The notes under the pieces: generated by a model
What the model was told of the DNA's origin: nothing
Seen by the model: the letters and a program-made list of their open reading frames with translations, nothing else
The model's database searches: none
NCBI GenBank assembly: GCA_036746695.1
Contig: DAIODP010000001.1
Coordinates: forward strand, 1,364,001 to 1,428,000
Direction of reading: 5' to 3'
Length of the DNA: 64,000 nucleotides
From: UBA3006 sp036746695
GTDB taxonomy: Bacteria > Actinomycetota > Acidimicrobiia > Acidimicrobiales > Ilumatobacteraceae
Part shown: positions 49,613 through 58,707 of the stretch, piece after piece
Numbering within the stretch: position 1 is the first letter of the stretch
Layout: each line of letters opens with the position of its first letter
Made by a program: the position numbers and the translations under genes

Positions 49613-51190
49613 ATGACAACAACACCAAACTCGCGACGAGGCGGACGAGCATCGCGCACTGCAATGCGTGCAGCACCACTTACGGACGACATCAAACCAG
49701 TGCGCCCGGGAATGCCGGCCGGCCGCTACAAGCCGCTCACCGATGCCGAAGTATTAAAGATTCACGAGGCAGCAATCAACGTTCTTGAGAACATTGGTAT
49801 TGCCGACGCCATTCCATCGACGCTCGAATACTTGTTGCCGAAGGGCTGCAAGTTGGATGCCAACGGTCGCTTGTTGTTCCCGCGCTCGCTGATTGAGCAC
49901 ACCCTTGAAATTGCCGGCCGCAATTTTCCTCTCTACGCACAAGACCCGCAGTACGACATGGAGCCATGGGGCACCAATACATATTTCGGTACTGCAGGCG
50001 CAGCCGTATATATCGCCGACTATGAAACGGGCGAGTACCGCGAATCAAATTCTCAAGATGCTTACGACATTGCTCGTCTCGTCGACAGGATGGAGCACTT
50101 GCACTTCTATCAGCGAGCAGTTGTGCCGCGCGATATTCCAGAGGCATCAGCCATGGACATCAATACGTGTTACTTGAGTGTGAGTGGCACCACGAAGCAC
50201 GTTGGTACTTCGTGGGTACACCCAGATCACCTCGAGGCATCGTTGAAGATGCTGCATGAAATTGCAGGTGGCGAAGACAAGTGGCGCGCAAGGCCATTCG
50301 TCAGTCAGTCCAACTGCTTTGTGGTTCCACCACTGAAGTTTGCAAGCGATGCATGTAAGTGCCTCGAAGTTGCGGTGCACGGCGGAATGCCAGTGCTGTT
50401 GTTGTCGGCTGGTCAGGCTGGTGCCACGGCGCCAGCAGCAATTGCAGGCGCACTTGTGCAGCAAGTTGCCGAGTGTCTTGCTGGCCTTGCTTATGTCAAC
50501 GCAATCAAGCCCGGTGCTCCGGCAATCTTTGGTTTGTGGTGCTTCGTTTCCGACTTGCGCTCGGGCGCAATGTCTGGGGGAAGCCCAGAGCAAGTGTTGT
50601 TGTCGGCAGCAAGTGCGCAGATGGCGCACTTCTACAACCTCACCGGTGGCACGTCGTCAGGTATTTCCGATGCGAAATACCCAGACGCACAGTCTGGTTC
50701 TGAAAAGGGCATCAACCATGCCTTGGTTGGCAACGCCGGCATGAACTTGATCTATGAAGCAGCAGGCATGCACGGCAGCCTCCTCGGCTATTCGCTTGAG
50801 GGCGTCGTACTTGATAACGACACTATTGGTTCGGTGCAACGCACCATCAAAGGAATCGAGATCACAGACGAATCGTTGTCGATTGAAACAATGCGCGCGC
50901 AGTGCATTGGGGGCCCTGGTCACTACCTTGGCGCCGAGCAGACACTTCGCATCATGCAAAGCGAATATCTGTATCCAGCAATTGGAGATCGACTCAGTTC
51001 GAAAGAGTGGAAAGAAGTGGGCAAGCCAGCAATTTACGATGTTGCCCACAAGAAGGTTCGCGAAGTACTCGACAACCATTTCCCATCACACATCTCCGAG
51101 GAAATGGACGCGAATATTCGCAGCTATTTAGACATCCGCTTGCCCCGCGAGAAGATGTTGCACCCAAGCATCCTTCCTGCCACACTGTAA
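49613..51190 (+). CDS. MttB-family methyltransferase without pyrrolysine
   Basis: This 525-residue protein has the MttB TIM-barrel pattern (EVLKIHEAAINVLENIGIAD, AVYIADYETGEYRESNSQD, RPFVSQSNCFVVPPL, GQAGATAPAAIAGALVQQ, LLSAASAQMAHFYNLTGG). The frame contains no in-frame TAG, so it is of the non-pyrrolysine type, whose known members demethylate glycine betaine, proline betaine or similar quaternary amines and pass the methyl group to a corrinoid protein. No corrinoid-protein gene is seen in this window. It follows the dehydrogenase gene by 54 nt, which fits stepwise removal of methyl groups from betaines. Confidence 0.92.
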   Translation: MTTTPNSRRGGRASRTAMRAAPLTDDIKPVRPGMPAGRYKPLTDAEVLKIHEAAINVLENIGIADAIPSTLEYLLPKGCKLDANGRLLFPRSLIEHTLEIAGRNFPLYAQDPQYDMEPWGTNTYFGTAGAAVYIADYETGEYRESNSQDAYDIARLVDRMEHLHFYQRAVVPRDIPEASAMDINTCYLSVSGTTKHVGTSWVHPDHLEASLKMLHEIAGGEDKWRARPFVSQSNCFVVPPLKFASDACKCLEVAVHGGMPVLLLSAGQAGATAPAAIAGALVQQVAECLAGLAYVNAIKPGAPAIFGLWCFVSDLRSGAMSGGSPEQVLLSAASAQMAHFYNLTGGTSSGISDAKYPDAQSGSEKGINHALVGNAGMNLIYEAAGMHGSLLGYSLEGVVLDNDTIGSVQRTIKGIEITDESLSIETMRAQCIGGPGHYLGAEQTLRIMQSEYLYPAIGDRLSSKEWKEVGKPAIYDVAHKKVREVLDNHFPSHISEEMDANIRSYLDIRLPREKMLHPSILPATL

Positions 51191-51196
51191 AGCCTG

Positions 51197-52369
51197 ATGG
51201 CTAACGCATGGTTTGAGACGATCGCCGAGGCTCAACGACGTGCGCAGAAGCGTTTACCGAAATCGGTTTATGGTGCGCTCATCGCCGGGTCTGAAAAAGG
51301 CCTTTCCATTCGTGACAACCTGGATTCGTTCGACCAATTAGGTTTTGCGCCCCACGTTGCGGGGCTTTCAATGCAGCGACAAATGTCGGTGTCGGTGATG
51401 GGCCAAGAGTTGTCCATGCCGGTCTTGATCTCGCCAACCGGCGTACAAGCAGTGCACCCCGAAGGCGAAGTGGCGATTGCTCGTGCGGCAGCAAATCGTG
51501 GCATCCCAATCGGCCTCAGCTCGTTTGCCAGCAAGTCGGTGGAAGAAGTGGCCGCAGTTAATTCGCAAACGTTGTTTCAGATGTATTGGTGCGGCGACCG
51601 CGACACACTGATTCAGCGGATGGAGCGCGCGCGTGCCGCGGGCGCCAAAGGTCTCATCGTCACACTCGACTGGTCGTTTTCTAACGGGCGTGATTGGGGC
51701 AGCCCGTGGATCCCAGAAAAGATCAACTTGAAGGCAATGGCAAAGTTGGCGCCAGAAGTGATCGTTCGTCCCCGTTGGTTGTGGTCATTTGCAAAAACTG
51801 GCAAGTTCCCCGATCTCACTGCACCAAACATGCAAAAACCAGGCGGCGACGCACCAACATTTTTTGGCGCGTACTACGAGTGGATGCAGACACCGCTTCC
51901 TTCGTGGGAAGACATTGCGTGGTTGCGTAAAGAGTGGGGTGGCCCTTTCATGGTCAAGGGCGTTAGCCGCATAGACGACGCAAAACGAGTTGTCGATTTG
52001 GGTGCAACTGCACTTTCAGTCTCGAACCATGGTGGCAACAACTTGGACGGCACGCCAGCACCAATTCGTGCACTGCCGGCGGTTGCCGATGCAGTGGGCC
52101 ACGACATCGAAGTATTGCTCGATGGCGGTGTGCGCCGAGGTAGTGACGTTGTGAAAGCGCTTGCACTTGGTGCAAAAGCGGTGATGATTGGTCGCGCATA
52201 TTTGTGGGGGTTGGCCGCAAATGGTCAGGCAGGCGTCGAAAACGTACTTGATGTGTTGCGTGGCGGTATCGATTCGGCACTTCTTGGGTTAGGTAAGGCA
52301 AACGTTTCCGAATTAACGCGCGACGATGTTGTTGCGCCACCAGATTTTTTCCGCACGCTCGGAAAATAA
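51197..52369 (+). CDS. FMN-dependent alpha-hydroxy-acid dehydrogenase family, closely MftD-like
   Basis: This 390-residue TIM-barrel FMN enzyme closely follows the pre-mycofactocin synthase MftD from memory: WFETIAEAQRRAQKRLPKSV, GFAPHVAGLS, QAVHPEGEVAIARAAANRGI, and SNHGGNNLDGTPAPIRALPA, where lactate oxidases have HGGRQLDG. The C-terminal part GAKAVMIGRAYLWGLAANGQ also agrees. MftD oxidatively deaminates the mycofactocin precursor. No mftA, mftB or mftC is near, so either the mft genes are elsewhere or this member acts on another substrate in amine metabolism. The start is 7 nt after the MttB-type stop. Confidence 0.85.
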   Translation: MANAWFETIAEAQRRAQKRLPKSVYGALIAGSEKGLSIRDNLDSFDQLGFAPHVAGLSMQRQMSVSVMGQELSMPVLISPTGVQAVHPEGEVAIARAAANRGIPIGLSSFASKSVEEVAAVNSQTLFQMYWCGDRDTLIQRMERARAAGAKGLIVTLDWSFSNGRDWGSPWIPEKINLKAMAKLAPEVIVRPRWLWSFAKTGKFPDLTAPNMQKPGGDAPTFFGAYYEWMQTPLPSWEDIAWLRKEWGGPFMVKGVSRIDDAKRVVDLGATALSVSNHGGNNLDGTPAPIRALPAVADAVGHDIEVLLDGGVRRGSDVVKALALGAKAVMIGRAYLWGLAANGQAGVENVLDVLRGGIDSALLGLGKANVSELTRDDVVAPPDFFRTLGK

Positions 52370-52465
52370 CTTCGCGCAGTTGTTGCGCTTGTGAAAAGTA
52401 TTGTCTTTAGTCACACTGCACTGTCCAACTCGTTTTGCCGTGTCGTGCGTAATTAACTTCAATGT

Positions 52466-52738
52466 ATGAGAAAAATAATTACCCCCGTATTGCTCTCCAT
52501 GCTCGTACTTGCTGCATCCCCTGCAGCAATGGTGCAAGGAAAGCAAATTCCCGCAAAGAAATATTCATCATGTGCAGCATTGCGTAAGGACTTTCCGAAA
52601 GGTCTTGCGTTCTCCGCATTGTTTGTTGAAGCAACCGGCGCAACTGTAAATGCAAAGGCCTACAACCTCAATTGGAAAGCACTCGGCGGCCTTGCCGGCG
52701 ACGATGGAATTATCTGCGAGCGAGTCGCAAAGAAGTAA
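52466..52738 (+). CDS. Secreted Excalibur-like protein
   Basis: This 90-residue protein has a signal peptide (MRKIITPVLLSMLVLAASPA). A short domain follows with Cys in YSSCAALRKDFPKGLAFSAL and the end motif AGDDGIICE, as in Excalibur Ca2+-binding domains (DxDxDGxxCE) of extracellular actinobacterial proteins. One Asp of the motif is Gly-Asp here. The two cysteines likely form a disulfide. It may serve in the cell wall. Its own promoter should lie in the ~96 bp before it. Confidence 0.75.
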   Translation: MRKIITPVLLSMLVLAASPAAMVQGKQIPAKKYSSCAALRKDFPKGLAFSALFVEATGATVNAKAYNLNWKALGGLAGDDGIICERVAKK

Positions 52739-52752
52739 GTAGTAAATGCTTG

Positions 52753-54549
52753 TTAGCCGAGGTTGAGGCCCTGAGCCTCGGCCTCGGCAGCAAGCGCAAT
52801 CCAGTTTTCTTCCGCGGTGGCAACCACCGCCTGGGCCGCAGCCAACTCTTCGCTAACTTTGGCCAGCGCAGCATGATCACCCTTGGCTAGCGCAAGTTCG
52901 GCAAGTAATTTCGACTGTTTTTCATTTGCCTGAGCTAGCGACTTTTCGGCCTGTGCGACAAGGCGAATCAATGTGCTGGCACTTTTAGCCGGCTTCGTCT
53001 TCGGCTTCGCCGATGGGGCAGTCGTTGTGCTGCGAAGTTGTGGCGCATTCTGCGACTTCGGTTTGTTCGCACGCATTGCCAGCCAGCCTGCAACACCGCC
53101 TCGCACAATTTCCGCGTTGCCGTTGCCGTCAAGGGCAAGCACCTCATTGACGGTGCGGTCGAGAAACACCCGGTCGTGGCTGACTACAACAACAATGCCT
53201 GGCCAATCGTCGAGGTATTCCTCGAGTGCGCGCAGCGTGTCCAAGTCCAGATCGTTTGTGGGTTCGTCCAGCAGCAGCACGTTCGGCTGCTCGATCAATG
53301 TGAGTAACAACTGCAGACGCCGGCGCTCGCCGCCAGACAATGTTGAAATTGGTGCGAACTGTGAGTCGCCATCAAACCAAAAACGTCGCATCAGGTTGTT
53401 GTCTTCAACGGACGGTGTCACTTTGTCGCCGGCTACTGCCTCGCGCACGGTTTGTGTAACCACAAGATCGCGACCCAGCTGGTCGTAGTAGCCAATCTTT
53501 ACTGTGCTGCCAATGTCGATGTGGCCAGAGTTTGGAGTAAGGCGTGAAGAGATGAGATCGAGAAGCGTGCTCTTGCCGGCGCCGTTAGGGCCAACGATGC
53601 CAAGGCGATCGCCAGGTTCTAGTTGGTGATCGAGCGGCAGCAAAACGGTGTGTGGTGCTGGTGATTTTTCGTTTGCGGGCCAAGTAAATGAAACCCCCAA
53701 GAGCTCGACACCTTTGGAGCCAAGGCGTTGACTACCGAGCGACAAACCAAGTTCGCCCGACCGCGCAGGGCCCTCCGCTTTTCGTGAGATCAATTCTTTC
53801 GCAGCATCCATTCGCGCCTTTGGTTTGGTTGTGCGAGCAGGTGCACCGCGGCGAAGCCAAGCAAGCTCGGTGCGTGCCAGGTTTTTTCTGATTTGTTCGG
53901 CGTTCGCGGCACGCTCTTCACGTTCGATGCGTGCGGCAAGATACGCGGCGTAGCCAGAGCCAGCGGTTTTGCCCATGGGTACGTGCATGTAGGCCTTGCC
54001 GCGGTCGATCTCCAACACTTTGTTGGTAACGCGGTCCAGTACGTGTCTGTCGTGGGTGACCAAGATGAGACCGCCGCGATAGTTCGCAAGCCACTCCTCG
54101 AGATACGCAATTGCATCCAAGTCCAAGTGGTTGGTTGGCTCGTCCAAAATCAGGGCGTCCCACTCCTGAACAAGCAACATGGCCAGCGCTACACGTTTTT
54201 GTTGCCCACCAGAAAGTTCCTGGGTTGATGAATCGAGCATGCCCGACATGCCAAGACGGTCGAGCATTGCTTCGCCCCGCCATTCTTCGCCAACGGCATC
54301 GCGCACAGTTCCAGCAGGAAGAACTGGTTGCTGGGCGAGGATGCCAATGCGGGCATTGCGTGCTTTATGCACTTGTCCGCTGTCGGGCGAGTAATCGCCG
54401 CTCAAAATTCGGAGCAGCGTGCTCTTGCCGCAACCATTCAAGCCAACGACGCCAATTCGATCTCCGTCGCTGACGGTGAGGGAAACATCGGCAAATAGTG
54501 GACGGTTTGGTCGTGATGCACTCAGCGACTGGGCATCAATCAAAATCAC
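52753..54549 (-). CDS. ABC-F family ATPase
   Basis: This 598-residue cytoplasmic protein has two ABC ATPase domains. The first has GLNGCGKST, LSGGQQKRVALAML and LDEPTNHLDLD. The second has GPNGAGKST, LSGGERRRLQLLL and LLDEPTNDLDLD. A linker with a basic stretch (ARTTKPKARMDAAKELISRK) lies between them. The tail of about 90 residues is a Lys/Ala-rich helix, probably a coiled coil. No membrane domain is present. ABC-F proteins bind the ribosome and relieve stalling, and some protect from antibiotics. It resembles the Uup subgroup by its C-terminal coiled coil. Confidence 0.93.
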   Translation of the reverse strand: MILIDAQSLSASRPNRPLFADVSLTVSDGDRIGVVGLNGCGKSTLLRILSGDYSPDSGQVHKARNARIGILAQQPVLPAGTVRDAVGEEWRGEAMLDRLGMSGMLDSSTQELSGGQQKRVALAMLLVQEWDALILDEPTNHLDLDAIAYLEEWLANYRGGLILVTHDRHVLDRVTNKVLEIDRGKAYMHVPMGKTAGSGYAAYLAARIEREERAANAEQIRKNLARTELAWLRRGAPARTTKPKARMDAAKELISRKAEGPARSGELGLSLGSQRLGSKGVELLGVSFTWPANEKSPAPHTVLLPLDHQLEPGDRLGIVGPNGAGKSTLLDLISSRLTPNSGHIDIGSTVKIGYYDQLGRDLVVTQTVREAVAGDKVTPSVEDNNLMRRFWFDGDSQFAPISTLSGGERRRLQLLLTLIEQPNVLLLDEPTNDLDLDTLRALEEYLDDWPGIVVVVSHDRVFLDRTVNEVLALDGNGNAEIVRGGVAGWLAMRANKPKSQNAPQLRSTTTAPSAKPKTKPAKSASTLIRLVAQAEKSLAQANEKQSKLLAELALAKGDHAALAKVSEELAAAQAVVATAEENWIALAAEAEAQGLNLG

Positions 54550-54605
54550 AACGCCAAATTCTACGGCTGTTTACTGACTATTCGGTAAAGGACTACTATT
54601 TACTC

Positions 54606-55811
54606 ATGTCCACCACACAACTTCGTGAGTCATTGAAACAACGTGCATGTGAACGAATTGATGCATTAAAGAATGATTTGGTAGGGATCAGCCATGACAT
54701 CCATGCCCACCCAGAAGAGAACTTCGAAGAGCACTATGCCCATAAACGCCTAACCGACGCAATTGGCGACAACAAACTTGATGTAACACGCAAGGCTTAC
54801 GACATAGACACAGCATTTGATGTTGCGGTTGGGTCGAAAGGTGCCACTGTGGCTGTGCTCTGCGAGTACGACGCACTGCCAGGCATTGGCCACGCATGCG
54901 GACACAACATCATTGCCGCAGCCGGTTTGGGTGCAGGCTTGGCTTTGGCGGGGCTTGCCGAAGAAGCGGGTGGCCGACTGCGATTGATGGGAACGCCAGC
55001 AGAAGAGGGTGGCGGCGGAAAAATTGAAATGGCACGAAAGGGTGCTTTCGTTGGCGTTGATGCCGCGATGATGGTTCACCCAGCGGATCGAGAACTTGCT
55101 CGAATGAACGCAATTGCCATTCAGCATTGTTTGGTGAAGTACACGGGCGAGGCAGCCCACGCTGCGGTGTCGCCGCACTTGGGGCGAAATGCTTTAGACG
55201 CAGCCGTGCTTGGCTACATGAATATTGCAGCGCTTCGTCAGCACATTTTGCCAACCGAGCGAATTCACGGAATTTTCTTGAAGGGCGGAGAAAAGCCAAA
55301 CATCGTTCCCCGTGAGACGGAAATGGATTGGTACGTGCGCTCGAACACCATCGAAACATTGCAGCCCCTGAAGGAACGAGTTGCTGGTTGCTTGCACGGT
55401 GGCGCGCATGCGGCCGGATGCCATGTGGATTTGCAGTGGCAACCAAACCCATTTGCCGACATCGTCGACAATATTCCGTTACTTGCCGCATATGTTTCCA
55501 ATTCCGCACAGTTCGGTCGAATGTTGACGACCGAATACATGGCGGGCACCGGTGGTGGCTCGACCGACATGGGCAACATCAGTTATCTAACTCCGTCAAT
55601 CCATCCAATGATCGCGGTAGCACCCGAAGGCGTTTCGTTGCACACACCCGAGTTTGCCGACTATGCAACAAACGAAGAGGCAACTCGTGCAATTTTAGAT
55701 GGCGCGAAGATCATGGCGATGACCGCAATCGACGTGTGGACAAACGATGCGCTTGCTGCCGAAATAAAAGCATCGTTTGGCGATGGGTTTGTTCCCGAAG
55801 GTGTGCTCTAG
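54606..55811 (+). CDS. M20-family amidohydrolase (AbgB/p-aminobenzoyl-glutamate hydrolase-like)
   Basis: From ATG 54606 this protein has 401 residues. Metal ligands appear in CEYDALPGIGHACGHNI, then the catalytic-base region GTPAEEGGGGKIEMA and HPADRE. The lid domain (GEAAHAAVSPHLGRNALDA) and late H-containing segments follow. Such enzymes cleave acyl-amino acids or p-aminobenzoyl-glutamate. The frame from 54498 is too long and overlaps the divergent ABC-F gene. It lies between two ABC-F genes and converges on the second, overlapping by 4 nt. Confidence 0.88.
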   Translation: MSTTQLRESLKQRACERIDALKNDLVGISHDIHAHPEENFEEHYAHKRLTDAIGDNKLDVTRKAYDIDTAFDVAVGSKGATVAVLCEYDALPGIGHACGHNIIAAAGLGAGLALAGLAEEAGGRLRLMGTPAEEGGGGKIEMARKGAFVGVDAAMMVHPADRELARMNAIAIQHCLVKYTGEAAHAAVSPHLGRNALDAAVLGYMNIAALRQHILPTERIHGIFLKGGEKPNIVPRETEMDWYVRSNTIETLQPLKERVAGCLHGGAHAAGCHVDLQWQPNPFADIVDNIPLLAAYVSNSAQFGRMLTTEYMAGTGGGSTDMGNISYLTPSIHPMIAVAPEGVSLHTPEFADYATNEEATRAILDGAKIMAMTAIDVWTNDALAAEIKASFGDGFVPEGVL

Positions 55812-57448
55812 TCGCGAGTAAGTGGTTTCGCTAGGCGCAAGCCAGCAAGTTTGTCTGGCTCGGAAAGCCCAGCCATTGCAACATCAAAGTCGGGTAGCGC
55901 GTACACCTCGCCGTCGTCGGTGATCATGATGTATCGATCGAACTGAGCAAGAAATGTGCGGTCGTGGCTTACCGCAACAACGGTGCCCTCAAAACCATCG
56001 AGTGCGCGCTCGAGCGCTTCGGATGATTCGATATCGAGGTTGTCTGTTGGTTCGTCCAGCAACAGCACGTTGTGGCCCTCGATCTCTAGGCGAAGGATTT
56101 CGAGCCTGGCTTTCTGACCACCGGAAAGCGTCTCGAACTTTTGCCGAGCGTTATTGCGCAGCCCATATCGCGCAAGTGTTTTCATTGCCTTCTCTTCTTC
56201 GCTGATGCGGTCGCAGACAATGTCGAGGCATTCCCGTCCTAGGAAGTCGGGCCGGTTATTGACTTGCGTAAACACCCCAACCGACGTTCGTGGGCCAAAC
56301 GTGATCTGGCCTTCCGTTGGCTGGTTCTCGCCGCTCAGCACTTTGAGTAGATGCGTTTTGCCAGTTCCGTTAGGGCCAATGAGGCCAACTCGTTCGCCGT
56401 GATGGATCTCTTCGGAGAATGGCATGAATAGGTTGTCGATGGAAATGCGCTCGAGTTTGGCAACACGGCGAGCAGCATCTGCGCCACGCAAGCGAACATA
56501 AATCTGTTGGTCGGCAACTGGCGGTGGAGGAGGGCCGGCTGCAACAAACTTTTCCCAGCGGGTTTCGGCGCCGTTGGCTTTGGTTGCGTTCTTAAAGTTC
56601 TGTGCCGCACGTTGTTTCATGATTTTCATGTGGTGAAAGAGGCGACGCTCTTCATCATTCCAACGCTTCAAGTCGTCGCCAAGTAACGATTGACGCTTCT
56701 CTCGTGCTTCGGGGAACGTGACGTATGAACCACCGTGAACCCAGCAACCAGAGCCCTCGATGACAACGATCTTTGTGGAGCAGCGCTCCAGCAGCTTGCG
56801 GTCGTGACTGACCATCAAGATGGTGGACTTGCACGCTTTGATTTGTTCCTCGAGCCAAGTGCGTGTGGGGATGTCGAGATAGTTGTCTGGTTCGTCCAGC
56901 AACAACACGTCGGCACCCGACGTGAGCATTAAATCCAATACAAGGCGCTTGCGTTCGCCACCCGACAACTCGGAGACAAGTCGGGTAGAGAAGTCGTCAA
57001 CCGGTGTTTTAACGCTGCGTTGAGCAGAGGCCTCCCACTTTGTTTCCAAGTCGTATCCGCCCAAGTCGCCCCAATCGGAAAGCGCGGTTGCGTAACCCAT
57101 GCCGTCGTCTTCGCCGGTGGCGAGTGCTTTTTCTGCTGCAACAAGCGCGCGTCCGGCCTTGCGCAAGTTGGATGGTGCAACTTCAATCAGCATTTCGCGC
57201 AGTGTGTCGTTTGGGCGAGACATACCTACGTCTTGCGTCATGTTGAGCATGGTTCCACCGATGGCAAATTCGCCACCGTCTGCATCAATCTCTTGCGTCA
57301 AGATTCGCAGAATGGTGCTTTTACCAACACCGTTTGCACCAACAATTGCGGCGTGTTCGCCTGGAGAAACTTTGAAACTGACATCAAAAAAGAGTTGGTC
57401 TGCACCTGGTGGGCCGTATTCCAACTCTGAAACAATGATGCTGCTCAC
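55808..57448 (-). CDS. ABC-F family ATPase (second, EttA/TlrC-like)
   Basis: This 546-residue protein has two ABC domains: GANGVGKST, LSGGERKRLVLDL and LLDEPDNYLDIP, then GPNGTGKTH, LSGGQKARLEILRL and LLDEPTDNLDI. The linker has a basic RLFHHMKIMKQRAAQNFKN segment. Unlike the first ABC-F in this window, it has no long C-terminal coiled coil. Translation-factor or ribosome-protection roles are possible. The first domain has EPDN where most have EPTN. It is divergent from an MFS transporter gene with a 44-bp gap. Confidence 0.92.
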   Translation of the reverse strand: MSSIIVSELEYGPPGADQLFFDVSFKVSPGEHAAIVGANGVGKSTILRILTQEIDADGGEFAIGGTMLNMTQDVGMSRPNDTLREMLIEVAPSNLRKAGRALVAAEKALATGEDDGMGYATALSDWGDLGGYDLETKWEASAQRSVKTPVDDFSTRLVSELSGGERKRLVLDLMLTSGADVLLLDEPDNYLDIPTRTWLEEQIKACKSTILMVSHDRKLLERCSTKIVVIEGSGCWVHGGSYVTFPEAREKRQSLLGDDLKRWNDEERRLFHHMKIMKQRAAQNFKNATKANGAETRWEKFVAAGPPPPPVADQQIYVRLRGADAARRVAKLERISIDNLFMPFSEEIHHGERVGLIGPNGTGKTHLLKVLSGENQPTEGQITFGPRTSVGVFTQVNNRPDFLGRECLDIVCDRISEEEKAMKTLARYGLRNNARQKFETLSGGQKARLEILRLEIEGHNVLLLDEPTDNLDIESSEALERALDGFEGTVVAVSHDRTFLAQFDRYIMITDDGEVYALPDFDVAMAGLSEPDKLAGLRLAKPLTRD

Positions 57449-57492
57449 GCGAAGTAGTCTGTCGGAAATATTCGTCAGTTACGCTGTGAAAT

Positions 57493-58698
57493 GTGATGAA
57501 TAAGCGCGCATTCGGTCTGTTGCAGGCAACCAATGCGCTTTCGGGTGTTTCCAACGGCGTGGTGATGATCACCGTGCCATGGATTGTGCTCGAACTCACT
57601 GGTTCTGCCGCAAAGGCTGGCCTGTTGGCCGCGCTTTCCAGCCTTCCCGGCATTGTTGTTTCGCCCGTAGTTGGTGGCCTTATCGATCGTTTTGGACGGC
57701 GAGCGGTCTCCATTTTCTCCGACGTGATGTCGATGCTTTCCGTATTGATGTTTTTGGTGGTGGATGCCGTTGCCGACTTGACCTACCTCTGGATCTTGGT
57801 GATTGCCGTAATCGGTGCATGTTTCGACCCAGCCGGGTACACCGCACGTAAGGCACTCATCCCCAATGCCGCAACGGCGTCGGGCATCAACATCGATTCA
57901 GCAAACGGACGACACGAAGGTATTTTTGCCATCGGTTGGATGGTTGGCCCAGCAATTGGTTCGGCATGCATCAACTGGAGTGGGCCAATGCTGGGGTTTG
58001 CCGTAACCGCGGCAACGTTTGCACTGGCATCACTTGCGGTGCTGTTCATGCGCGTGGATGACGAACACGGCAAGACCGTCGCGCACCTCGAAGATGGCCA
58101 CGAACCCTTTCTCACTTCATTGCGCGAAGGTTTTGATGTGTTGACGAAAGACAAGCCATTGTTTGCACTTGCAATTGGCTTCATGTTCCTGTCGGGTTTA
58201 TACATGCCAATCGACACCGTGATCTTCCCGACATACTTCGAGTCGATCAACGACCCAACTGGTTTGGGAATCTTGTTCGCAGCACTTGCCGCGGGAATGG
58301 TGCTGGGTTCGTTCTCTTATGGCTGGCTAGCAGCACGACATTCGGCAAGCACGTTGTTGCGATTGGTGATGTTGGTTTCAACAGTGTCGCTGTTGCCGCT
58401 TGTTATTTTGCCCCCAACATGGCTGTTTGCTGTGCTCGGTTTCTTTGCGGGTTTGTCGTGGGGTCCGTTCAACCCGTTATGGAATTCCATCGTGCAGAAG
58501 CGAGTTGCACCAGAGATGCAGGGGCGGGTGTATGGGTTGCAAATGTCGTTGTTGTATGCAGCACCACCTCTTGGCCAGTTAATCGTTGGTGCATCAGTGG
58601 ACAAATTCGGGCTTCAGCCAACCTTCATTGTGGTGATGGTGATCTTTGGCATCGTTGGATTCGGCTTCGCTGCAACGCCGGCACTGCGCAAGCTTTAG
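57493..58698 (+). CDS. MFS transporter
   Basis: This 401-residue protein has about 12 hydrophobic helices, and the loop GGLIDRFGRRAVSIFSD matches the MFS motif A (GxLaDrxGrrxxl). The central cytoplasmic loop carries HGKTVAHLEDGHEP. It is of the drug/sugar-efflux type (MFS_3-like). The substrate is unknown. It lies between the ABC-F gene and an esterase gene that starts 10 nt downstream, so the two may share a transcript. Confidence 0.88.
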   Translation: MMNKRAFGLLQATNALSGVSNGVVMITVPWIVLELTGSAAKAGLLAALSSLPGIVVSPVVGGLIDRFGRRAVSIFSDVMSMLSVLMFLVVDAVADLTYLWILVIAVIGACFDPAGYTARKALIPNAATASGINIDSANGRHEGIFAIGWMVGPAIGSACINWSGPMLGFAVTAATFALASLAVLFMRVDDEHGKTVAHLEDGHEPFLTSLREGFDVLTKDKPLFALAIGFMFLSGLYMPIDTVIFPTYFESINDPTGLGILFAALAAGMVLGSFSYGWLAARHSASTLLRLVMLVSTVSLLPLVILPPTWLFAVLGFFAGLSWGPFNPLWNSIVQKRVAPEMQGRVYGLQMSLLYAAPPLGQLIVGASVDKFGLQPTFIVVMVIFGIVGFGFAATPALRKL

Positions 58699-58707
58699 AG
58701 TTGCGGC

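Noticed and set aside
49613..51190. Pyrrolysine-type trimethylamine methyltransferase
   Set aside because: The frame is continuous with no in-frame TAG, so it is the non-pyrrolysine MttB branch.
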